64,000 bases of DNA, taken from assembly GCA_030015575.1 (NCBI GenBank), contig CM057338.1, positions 629,230,189 to 629,294,188 on the forward strand. Reading direction: 5' to 3'. A model generated the notes under the pieces. That model was given only the letters and a program-made list of their open reading frames with translations, was not told the origin of the DNA and did no database searches. This DNA comes from Agapanthus africanus (taxonomy: Eukaryota; Streptophyta; Magnoliopsida; Asparagales; Amaryllidaceae). Every line of letters starts with the position of its first letter. Position 1 is the first letter of the stretch. The position numbers were made by a program, and so were the translations under genes. Shown one piece after another: positions 1-10,246 of this stretch.

Positions 1-1771
1 AGGTTAGTCTGTAGACCCGAGATCGTCATAGAGTCTTATGTGATTCCCACTGTGCTTTGATCTCCACCTTACCACGTCCATGAGGGTGTGTAAAATGGTG
101 GTCTTTGGGCATAGTCCCGAGTCACATGGAGGAAATGAGCGATAGGAGGGGTTTCGTCTCTCCCGGTATTGGGGGTTGATGTTGCGCAGTGCTCGATTGG
201 CCGTAGCAGGGAAGTCCCTGGCCAGGGCTGACCAGAGATTTGCTGGTAAGTGTTACCAGTAGTTTCTCGACCCGTTATGAGCCTCACATCGGCACGACTT
301 ATCGGGTTATTGGGGTCTGACGTTTACCACCCCTAGACTTGATATGCGACATATCAGACGAAGAGACCGGACTGTACGGTAAGTGTTACTGGTTGGATTC
401 ACAGGAGTATGAGCGGGCTAGCTCGTCGATCTTCTGATCGCTCAATATCCGGATGGCCGTTACGTTTAGCAGACCGCTTTCGGCTTGTGGGTGCTTGATA
501 TGATTATCATCTGCTACCGGCGTATTGACGAGTCTTTAGAGTCCTACACAGAGATTTCCTGGCTCAAGTGAAACGAAATAGGAGCGCATATGAGATATGT
601 GCAGGACCGAGAATAATGCGTGTATGTGATACCGCATTTCATTCTCGCGATATATGTTTCGATTGGTTATATTCGATATGACCTAGTTATCGAATCAATG
701 ATTCGATAACTAGGTCATATCGAATATAACCAATCGAAACATATATCGCGAGAATGAAATGCGGTATATATTGAATACTAGTCGGTTATGTGCGACATGA
801 CCGGATCATTGAATCAAATGTTGATTTAATGATTTGATGTATAATTATATATTTGATATATTACTTTGCATTAACTAGTATTGGTTCACTTTATATGGAT
901 TTTCTCACTTGATGTGCAAATTGTATATGTGATATACTTTTATGCACATAGATGTATCATGTTTGATGATACTTGATTATTTAGTTAAGTATATAGAATT
1001 AAACCATGGTTAATTTGATAATTAGGGTTTTGCATATTCATTTATTTATTTATTTCTTCATTTATTTATTTGAAAAAGGTTGAGATAAGAATGGTGGAGA
1101 AGTTTGTCTTTAGTTGAAGCTTCATGAAGCTTTGACTTCTTAACCATCCTTGTCTTCATGCTTAACCCTAACCTATCCAACTAACCATGGTCTATTCTCT
1201 ACACTAAACTATGGTTTGTAAATGATAAGTATTGATTTATTTTATCATTTACAATAAGACTTATCATATTCTTTCTTCATCTTCATCTTCTTCTTCAAGA
1301 AAAGCTCAAGGTCCATCAATGGCAACTTGAGCTAAAGTGAGATAAATCCAATTCTAAAGTGAACCCACCTCCTATTTCTTCACCCTCTACCTCTTGCCAA
1401 GTTGTTTTTGGTGTTTTCTTCACAAGTTTCATGACTTTTTGAAGTCGGAGCTTGAACTTGTGATGCCTCGACGTAGATCGTCTTTGACACGAAGCCGACG
1501 ACTTATTCCGCTCGCTTTCCCGATGAAACCGATGAACGAGTCTAAGATTGGAAAAGGACAGCGAGAGGAGCACTACGTGGAGCTAAGGAAGTGGATATCC
1601 AGATTTACAAAGGTTGTAGAATCTAACTTTTAGTTAAGTAGTTAACTAGATTATCTTTTCGCCTAAACATCTAGTCTAAGATCCGTAGTCTAGGGTTTCT
1701 CGGTACCATTTTTTTAAATTGGCATGTTCGATGCCTTGTGAGACCTCACTAGAGTGCCTTGGAACCTTTCA
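1..1771 (+). repeat. C1 5' LTR (right part)
   Basis: It matches 8436-10156 nearly base for base and ends in TTCA one base before the primer site. It differs from the 3' LTR mainly by a 139-bp palindrome at 629-767. It contains the 16-bp palindrome AAGCTTCATGAAGCTT near 1117, also present in the other C1 LTR. The short ORFs inside it are not genes. Confidence 0.92.
629..767. repeat. Perfect 69-bp inverted repeat in C1 5' LTR
   Basis: Bases 629-697 and 699-767 are exact reverse complements around a single A at 698. The matching part of the 3' LTR (about 9060-9150) has the left arm but not the long right arm; after a short natural dyad it runs straight to TTGAATACT. The right arm is therefore an insertion made by copying the left arm backwards, after or during formation of this copy. 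Confidence 0.93.
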
Positions 1772-1772
1772 C

Positions 1773-1786
1773 TGGTATCAGAGCCT
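1773..1786 (+). other. C1 primer binding site
   Basis: TGGTATCAGAGC begins one base after the LTR end. It is the usual plant copia primer site, complementary to the 3' end of initiator methionine tRNA. Confidence 0.93.
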
Positions 1787-4676
1787 AGCTAGAGCCTTAG
1801 GCGAAGTCTAGACGCGATTTGAAGCCCGAACGAACCCGAAACCCTAAACCAAACATGCTCTCTGTACATTTTCTAAAATCTGGGATTTTTCAATATTAAA
1901 AATGCGTAAAAAATTCAGCAGAGAATTCTAAGAATTACGATGCAAATTTCATCCAATGAACAGTAAGAAGCGCGGCGGAACCGCGGCCTAAGCCAGCTTA
2001 GGCGGCGGTTCCGCGGCGGCTTGATGACGTCATCCCTCCTCCAATGCACAGTAATTCATAGGTTCTGCAGCTGAGCTTTATGAGTAATTTTTAATAATTA
2101 TTCCAGAGTTTAATTTTCTGGGCTGTTTTAGAGCTTCGGTGTTTCGACCGGATTATCAAATTTCGTCTTTTGTGTATTTCCGGATAATTTTTAGAATATG
2201 TTAAAAAGTTCGACCAGATATAATTACCCAATTTTTCCCCTGTCGGGAAATTTCCAAGTGTTGGATTTTTCCGTAGTTTAACGACGTTCTAAGTAGTGCA
2301 AGTAACGCGATGGACCCTCTAGAAGACAACAAACCTTAACTCGATTATGTGACCGTCTTGAACTACCCTTTGAACCTTCGGGTTTGGGGCAGTACGGCGT
2401 GCCACATGTGAGGCGTTGGCTTGACCCTTCTACGACTGGACCGTCGGTATTAAGGCACGAACTGAATGTTGTTAGACTTATTTCATGTGTTGAGCTGTAT
2501 CGGGAAAACTTGGGTATTCGACTGTTCGATCGGAAAGTTTAACATTTTCTGTTTATCTGGAATGTGATACAATAATTGGAATTCACAAACAGTTATGTGA
2601 TAACTGAATAAATGTTATAAATCTAGCGGTTTAGTTTCACTTTATATTGAAAAGTGTTTTCGATAATGAGACTAAAATGCGGGATTTATAACTGTTAGGC
2701 ATGTGATGTCTAAGTATTTCATTTGATTAGGCATGTGATGTCTAAAGAAGTTGCGGATTCCAATTGTTGTAGTTTTACACTTTCTTTTCTGTGACCGTAA
2801 GTGTAGTATGTTCATATCGCCGGTTTCGTTGCTATACGTCAACGACAATTGGGGTATGCATACTTACTTACGTTGATGACATGTGATGTTATGTGTTGCT
2901 GGATATGTTATATTGGATCGTCGTGTTTGAATAGCCGGGTTTTTTTTATGTGAGATGAGTGTTTTTCATTTTCATTCATGTAAAAACTTGTATGTAATAT
3001 TCTTTTATTTGGGGCACTTCCAGGTAGCGGAAGTTGTCACCTTTTGTATATTATTTACTTTTCCGCATTAGGATAGACTCAAGGAGGGGAGCACAAGTAA
3101 CCGGGTTCTGGGGTCCAGTGGGAGACCAACTCGAGGAGTCGAGTCTGGGTCTCCTAACCCTAGAATTGGCAGGGTTGCTTGCCGCTCTCGTAGGGGTCTA
3201 GGGGTGTGGGATTGGCTATTCATCACGACCGTGGAATCCGTGTTTTATACTGGCTCGTATTGAAAACACGGACGTCCTAGTATATCCAATATTTCATATG
3301 TTTCTTCTGCTGCGATATCTGTGATGTGATCATGTGATGTTCTGTGATGGATACTGTATATAGTATATATGATATATTATATAGACGTTACTTATGTTTT
3401 ACACCCGCGCTAGCCCTGCCCTGCTCTGTCGTTAGTTACCTAACCTAACGGTGCACGAGGGGACATCGAGGCGAATGCGGATGGCATAAGTGTACGTCAT
3501 ATCTATCTGTGATGTTTAGGTATTTAAATGATGGGACTTCATTAATGTGATTAATGAAAGATAAGAAACCTAAGATGTTGTGGAATCGAATTTTAAAATA
3601 AAACAGGTAGCTACAGTTCTTTCTTTGCACAGCGGTATATGTGATATATCCTGCACCTTATTCGATGAGGAAAGGACCGAGATCCCTTCACCGGGAGTGA
3701 CTCCTTTAGCAATAACTGGCAGATGCTACACACTCGGTTTGCTTTTGACTGCTTTTAGGTTTTTGCTTTGCACAGCGATATATATGATATATCCCGCACC
3801 TCATTCGACGAGGAAAGGACCGAGATCCCTTCGCCGGGAGTGACTCCTTTAGCAAAACTAGAAAAGCCTCAAAATCACTCCATTTCAAAACTTCATTTGA
3901 TTCTACAACGATATCAAGTTCATTACGCAATAGGTTTTCAGAAAAACCTGTCGTAGCCCTCCGTCATTTCAGATAAGTAGTAGTTAGTATTCGTGCTACA
4001 TTTGTTGGCCTGCGTCAAGGCGTAGTGTGCGGTAGCTAACTAGTATTTATCTGCTTATGCATATGATGCAGATTGGATTAGGGTAGTCGTACGACTTTGT
4101 TGGCCTGCGTCAAGGGTCGTGCGGGTGGGTTTAATTCAATCAGGAAATGACGGGTTGAACTTGACTAGCGTGCTGTGATTTGTTGGCCTGCGTCAAGGTC
4201 ATAGGACGCTAGGGGCAAAATATTATCGGGAATTTCAAGTGTTGAAATTTGCAATGAGATTGCATACCTTCTATGAGATAGTTGGATCCCGATACCCACT
4301 GCGAGTAAGAGTTACTCCTGGGAGAGTTTTACACATTGCAATTAGCCGATCAAGTAGGTGTCTAGAAAGGTGTTAACGAGGTTACGCCTCTGGGAAAACG
4401 AGGTTTACATTAATTAGGTTCGTGCGAAAGCACGGGGGACCTCCCTCAAAGTACCGACACTGGCCTGGCTGAAAGATTGGCGAACTTGTAGTGTGTAATT
4501 AATCCCAGCTAGTCTTTCCTTTTAGGGTTTGAAGGAAGATTTGATAAAAAGCAGTGGGAGCCATCCTGATTAGATAAGATAATAACCAATCTGATCTTGC
4601 ACGAGCATACGCTAAAGTGTTTTCTTCTCTCTCTCTCCAGGTAGCGACCATTTCATGCCCTAATGAAGATAATAAT
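1787..4676 (+). other. C1 non-coding leader with repeat modules
   Basis: About 2.9 kb lies between primer site and coding start with no credible ORF. Parts recur in C2 and C4: the CGTTAG dyad near 3430-3450, a roughly 90-bp module present twice (about 3620-3712 and 3767-3857), and three copies of TTTGTTGGCCTGCGTCAAGG (4001, 4096, 4179). The small hairpin CGTGC-GAAA-GCACG lies near 4420. The leader ends in a pyrimidine tract (about 4618-4640) and AG|CGACC at 4644/4645, which resembles a 3' splice site. In C2 the leader also precedes gag; in C1 gag is missing. Confidence 0.8.
1975..2014 (+). other. GC-rich RNA hairpin of C1 leader
   Basis: The 19-nt arm GCGGAACCGCGGCCTAAGC pairs with 1996-2014 with one mismatch across a two-base loop. 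It lies about 200 nt after the primer site. C2 (10441-10485) and C4 (30209-30253) have a hairpin of the same size and spacing but different stem sequence. Confidence 0.85.
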
Positions 4677-7600
4677 ATGGATGTATTGACCGAACCCGCA
4701 TGTTATACTGTGCTGGGGAACGTTGGTTCCGTTCTTTCCTATAAGAGTTATAGGAATGAACATGATATAGGGGAATACCAGGATTCCCATGCCACCCGAA
4801 TGAAGAAAGTACATGTTGATGCATTTTCTTCGGGTGTGTTCGTTACTGAGAACTGTTTCTCCATTTGCTCTACGTCCTGGGTATTAGATACCGGGTCAGG
4901 ATCCCATATATGTAATCAGTTACATGGGCTTAGGAAAGGTAGAGAACTTGGAGAAGGTGATAAAGACATAAGAGTTGGAAATGGTGCAATTGTTGCAGCT
5001 AAGACTGTCGGGGAATATCATCTTGTATTACCAACTGGTAATACATTGGTTCTGAACGAATGCTATTACATGCCGAACCTGATATGCAACATTATATCGG
5101 TTTCTTTATTAAGTAAAAAGGGATATAATTTTGTATTACAGGACAATGTTATGAACATTTTCCGTAACCAAAAGTTGGTTGGATCAGGCACGTTGTGCAA
5201 TGGCATTTATGTTCTAAATCAATCAACAGTTCTGAGCATAACAAACACACACAAGAAGAAGAGTTCTGAACTCAACGAATCCTTCTTGTGGCATTGTAGA
5301 CTGGGTCACATCAATGCGACACGACTAGCTAAGTTGCATAAAGATGGATATTTAAATCCGTTTGAATTTTCATCTTATGACACTTGCCAGTCATGTCTCA
5401 AAGGCAAGATGACCAAAACTCCGTTTACGGGACACGGAGAAAGAGTTACCGAACTCTTGGGGCTGATACATAGTGATGTATGCGGTCCCATGTCTACACA
5501 TGCCAGGGATGGTTCTTCATACTTCATTACATTCACTGACGATCTCTCTAGGTTCGGGTATGTGTTCCTGATGAAACACAAATCAGAAGCTTTTGAGAAA
5601 TTTAGGGAATATAAACAAGAAGTTGAGAACCAAACCGGAAAAAGTATTAACATCCTGCGATCTGATCGAGGAGGAGAATACTTAAGCAATGAATTCCTGG
5701 ACTTCCTAAAAGAGAATGGGATTCTCTCTCAGCTGACTCCTCCATATACACCACAGCACAACGGTGTATCAGAACGGAGGAACCGCACCCTATTGGATAT
5801 GGTGCGCTCTATGATGAGCACAGCTGAGTTACCTATTTCCTTCTGGGGATATGCACTGGAAACAGCTGCAGACCTATTGAATATGGTTCCCACCAAAACC
5901 GTGCCGACCACTCCATATGAGATATGGAAAGGAAAGAGACCATGTCTTAATTATGTTAAGATATGGGGTTGTCCGGCCTATGTAAAAACACAAAATCCGG
6001 ACAAACTTGCGGCAAGGTCCATTCTGTGTAAGTTTATTGGATATCCCAAACATTCGCAAGGGTATATCTTCTACCACCCTGAGGAACAAAGAGTGTTTGT
6101 TTCTCGGCATGCCACCTTTTTAGAAAAGGAATTTCTTGAAAAAGAGATTAGTGGTCATGAGGTAGAACTGGAAGAGGTTCCAGCTGTAGAAGCTACAACA
6201 GAAGATCTGGTGGAACCAGAGGATTCCATAGTTCCCAATGAACCCCAGCCACTCCGCCGATCTAGTAGGGTTCCTCGCCAACCTGAGAGATACTACGGTT
6301 TTCTCATGGACGGTGGGAGCGAGGATTGCATCATGGAGGATGATGACCCAACTAGCTTCGAGCAGGCCATCACGAGTGGGGACTCAGTGAAATGGCTGGA
6401 TGCTATGCGGTCCGAGATGGAATCCATGTACACCAACAAAGTATGGACTTTGGACGTTGCTCCTGAAGGGGTAAAACCCATTGGGAGCAAGTGGATCTTC
6501 AAGAAGAAACTTGGTGTAGATGGGAAAGTGGAGACTTTCAAAGCTAGACTTGTAGCAAAGGGTTTTCGTCAAAGACCAGGTGTGGACTATGACGAGACCT
6601 TTTCTCCAGTGGCTATGCTTAAATCCATCCGGATCATGCTTGCCATCGCTGCTTATCATGATTACGAAATCTAGCAAATGGATGTTAAGACCGCCTTTCT
6701 AAATGGTGATTTAGAAGAGTGCGTGTACATGACTCAGCCAGAGGGCTTCGTAGACAGTGGGAGCAGCGGGAAGGTGTGCAAGCTGCTTAAATCCATTTAT
6801 GGATTAAAGCAAGCATCGCGGAGTTGGAACATCTGCTTTGACGTCGTTATCAAAGAGTTTGATTTCTTCAAAAACCCAGATGAACCTTGTATCTACAAGA
6901 AGGTGGCAGAGAGTAAGGTTGTCTTCCTCGTATTGTACGTGGACGACATACTCTTGATAGGAAATGATATTCCTATGCTGCAATCGGTCAAGCTCTTCTT
7001 ATCACAAAGATTCTCAATGAAAGATCTTGGTGATGCCTCCTGCATATTGGGAATTAGGATCTATAGAGATAGATCCAAACGGATTTTGGGATTGTCCCAA
7101 TCCAGGCACATTGACACCATACTAAAGAGGTTTAGTATAGAAGAATCCAAGCGTGGGAACTTGCCCACGATCTCTGGACTCACTCTCTCCAAAGAGATGT
7201 CTCCCAAGACTGATTTGGAGAGAGCTCACATGCAAGGGATACCCTATGCTTCGGCAGTAGGCTCTATCATGTATGCGATGCTATGTACCAGACCCGATGT
7301 TGCATACTCACTAAGTGTAGTGAGTCGGTATCAAGCAGATCCTGGAGAGAGTCACTGGACAGCTGTGAAGAACATTCTCAAGTACTTGCGAAGGACTAGA
7401 GATATGTTCTTGGTGTATGGTAACGGAGAACTCCAAGTGGAGTCCTTTACCGATTCGAGCTTCCAGAGTGATAAGGACGACTCTAAGTCGCAGTCGGGCT
7501 TTGTCTTTACCCTTTACGGAGGGGCGGTTAGCTGGAAGAGTTCCAAGCAGGAAACCGTGGCAGACTCGACGATGGAGGCTGAATACATCGCTGCCAACGA

Positions 7601-7922
7601 TGCTGCTAAAGAAGCTGTCTGGATCAAGAAGTTCATTTCTGAACTTGGAGTGGTTCCATCCATTGAGCATCCAATACCTTTGTATTGCGATAACAATGGA
7701 GCGGTGGCTTTGGCCAAGGAACCCAGGTCCCATCAGCGATCCAGGCATATTCTGAGGCGGTATCACCTGATCCGGGAGATAGTTGATTGCCGGGAGATCG
7801 AGGTTAGGAGGGTTGACACGAAGAACAACACGGCGGATCCACTCACGAAGGCCATTCCCCAGATACAGTTTGAGAGACTCTTCGGGATGCTCGGTATGCG
7901 ATACTACAGCAGCTGGCCCTAG
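4677..7922 (+). pseudogene. C1 copia pol polyprotein, gag-less, one nonsense codon
   Basis: I use ATG 4677 because it is the first in-frame ATG after the AG|CGACC acceptor-like site; the frame is open further upstream without an ATG. Order: about 80 residues of unassigned N-terminus, protease motif DTGSGSH, pre-integrase HCRLGH region, integrase core (HSDVCGP, the second Asp region SDRGGEY, then HNGVSERRNRTL), the copia hinge before RT, RT with YVDD, and RNase H. A TAG at 6672-6674 interrupts RT; C2 has TGG there (EIWQMDVK), so a single G to A change explains it. The same frame then runs to 7922. There is no gag domain and no zinc knuckle. It cannot supply its own capsid. Confidence 0.92.
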
Positions 7923-7925
7923 TGC

Positions 7926-7936
7926 AAGTGGGAGAT
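7926..7936 (+). other. C1 polypurine tract
   Basis: AAGTGGGAGAT lies directly before the TGTTAG start of the 3' LTR. The same purine tract precedes the 3' LTRs of C2 and C4 and is found reversed in C3. Confidence 0.85.
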
Positions 7937-10156
7937 TGTTAGTTGTATGTATGCCCTAGAGGCCAGTATTGTACAGATGATGTATATTATATTGGATGCT
8001 TGGACATATATAGAGATGACTTTCTTGCTCGATATGATAGTATGCTATCTGGTTACTCTTTATCTTAACATGTACACTAGTCTCTTTATACTGTCTTATA
8101 GTTACATGTTGGTAAAGCCCTTAGGATATGTACTTGACTACCTGGACTATGATGTAGATCATACTAGTGGGGACATGGTAGTCCATAAGTACATCATTCA
8201 AGGTCCCTAGTCGTGGGTGTATCGAGACGGGGCATCGATATACCAGTGTAGACTAGCGTATACGCTTCTCGACCCATGTGATGGGCGATGGATGATCCCA
8301 TATCCATTGGTGTTTGACATCAGAGATGGTATACGGGTGCTCAGTGGAGACTGAGTACACTGGACGGACTCGCCGAGAACTCCCAGATGGTATTATACCT
8401 CACGTCAGATGGCAGTTCTCAGGTGACACTTGTACAGGTTAGTCTGTAGACCCGAGATCGTCATAGAGTCTTGTGTGATTCCCACTGTGCTTTGATCTCA
8501 ACCTTACCACGTCCATGAGGGCGTGTAAAACGGTGGTCTTTAGGCACAGTCCCGAGTCACATGGAGGCAATGAGCGATAGGAGGGGTTTCGTCTCTCCCG
8601 GTATTGGGGGTTGATGTTGCGCAGTGCTCGATTGGCCGTAGCAGGGAAGTCCCTGGCCAGGGCTGATCAGAGATTTGCTGGTAAGTGTTACCAGTAGTTT
8701 CTCGACCCGTTATGAGCCTCACATCGGCACGACTTATCGGGTTATTGGGGTCTGACGTTTACCACCCCTAGACTTGATATGCGACATATCAGACGAAGAG
8801 ACCGGACTGTACGGTAAGTGTTACTGGTTGGATTCACAGGAGTATGAGCGGGCTAGCTCGTCGATCTTCTGATCGCTCAATACCCGGATGGCCGTTACGT
8901 TTAGCAGACCGCTTGCGGCTTATGGGTGCTTGATATGATCATCATCTGCTACCGGCGTATTGACGAGTCTTTAGAGTCCTACACAGAGGTTTCCTGGCTC
9001 AAGCGAAACGAAATAGGAGCGCATATGAGATATGTGCAGGACCGAGAATAATGCGTGTATGTGATACCGCATTTCATTCTCGCGATATATGTTTCGATTG
9101 GTTATATTCGATATGACCTAGTTATCGAATCATTGATTCGATAAATCGATACATTGAATACTAGTCGGTTATGTGCGACATGACCGGATCATTGAATCAA
9201 ATGTTGATTTAATGATTTGATGTATAATTATATATTTGATATATTACTTTGCATTAACTAGTATTGGTTCACTTTATATGGATTTTCTCACTTGATGTGC
9301 AAATTGTATATGTGATATACTTTTGTGCACATAGATGTATCATGTTTGATGATACTTGATTATTTAGTTAAGTATATAGAATTAAAGCATGGTTAATTTG
9401 ATAATTAGGGTTTTGCATATTCATTTATTTATTTATTTCTTCATTTATTTATTTGAAAAAGGTTGAGATAAGAATGGTGGAGAAGTTTGTCTTTAGTTGA
9501 AGCTTCATGAAGCTTTGACTTCTTAACCATCCTTGTCTTCATGCTTAACCCTAACCTATCCAACTAACCATGGTCTATTCTCTACACTAAACTATGGTTT
9601 GTAAATGATAAGTATTGATTTATTTTATCATTTACAATAAGACTTATCATATTCTTTCTTCATCTTCATCTTCTTCTTCAAGAAAAGCTCAAGGTCCATC
9701 AATGGCAACTTGAGCTAAAGTGAGATAAATCCAATTCTAAAGTGAACCCACCTCCTATTTCTTCACCCTCTACCTCTTGCCAAGTTGTTTTGGGTGTTTT
9801 TCTTCACAAGTTTCACAACTTTGTGAAGTCGGTGCTTGAACTTGTGATGCCTCGACGTAGATCGTCTTTGACACGAAGCCGACGACTTATTCCGCTCGCT
9901 TTCCCGATGAAACCGATGAACGAGTCTAAGATTGGAAAAGGACAGCGAGAGGAGCACTACGTGGAGCTAAGGAAGTGGATATCCGGATCTACAAAGGTTG
10001 TAGAATCTAACTTTTAGTTAAGTAGTTAACTAGATTATCTTTTCGCCTAAACATCTAGTCTAAGATCCGTAGTCTAGGGTTTCTCGGCCCCATTTTTTTT
10101 AAATTGGCATGTTCGATGCCTTGTGAGACCTCACTAGAGTGCCTAGGAACCATTCA
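7937..10156 (+). repeat. C1 3' LTR, 2220 bp
   Basis: It starts TGTTAG after the purine tract and ends CATTCA, the counterpart of CTTTCA at 1771 in the 5' LTR. Position 10157 onward is foreign to C1 and matches the tail of C2's 3' LTR (18066-18140). Confidence 0.92.
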
Positions 10157-10231
10157 GCCTTTGCGCCAAAAAATTGTTTCTCGCTGTTTCCGCCTCCCCA
10201 TAAGAACCGGGGTGAGCATCGTGGACTTACA
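10157..10231 (+). repeat. C2 5' LTR remnant (last 75 bp)
   Basis: It begins GCCTTTGCGCC and ends GTGGACTTACA, the same ending as C2's 3' LTR at 18140. Its left edge is the C1 insertion point; GCCTT (10157-10161) is the expected target duplication. Confidence 0.9.
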
Positions 10232-10232
10232 G

Positions 10233-10246
10233 TGGTATCAGAGCCA
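10233..10246 (+). other. C2 primer binding site
   Basis: TGGTATCAGAGCC lies one base after the LTR end at 10231; same type as C1. Confidence 0.92.

Larger units (their letters stand above)
1..10156 (+). mobile_element. C1: Ty1/copia LTR retrotransposon, 5' end outside window
   Basis: Window base 1 aligns with base 8436, which is 499 bases into the 3' LTR, so about 0.5 kb of the 5' LTR lies left of the window. Order: partial 5' LTR, primer site at 1773, 2.9-kb non-coding leader, gag-less pol (4677-7922), purine tract, 3' LTR (7937-10156). The first 530 aligned LTR bases differ at about a dozen sites by eye (near 97-98% identical), so the insertion is fairly young. The 3' LTR is followed directly by the last 75 bases of C2's LTR, so C1 sits inside C2's 5' LTR. 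Confidence 0.93.

Noticed and set aside
6672..6674. Programmed readthrough at the TAG in C1 RT
   Set aside because: C2 has TGG at this codon, and the stop splits RT rather than lying at the gag/pol border; a point mutation is simpler.
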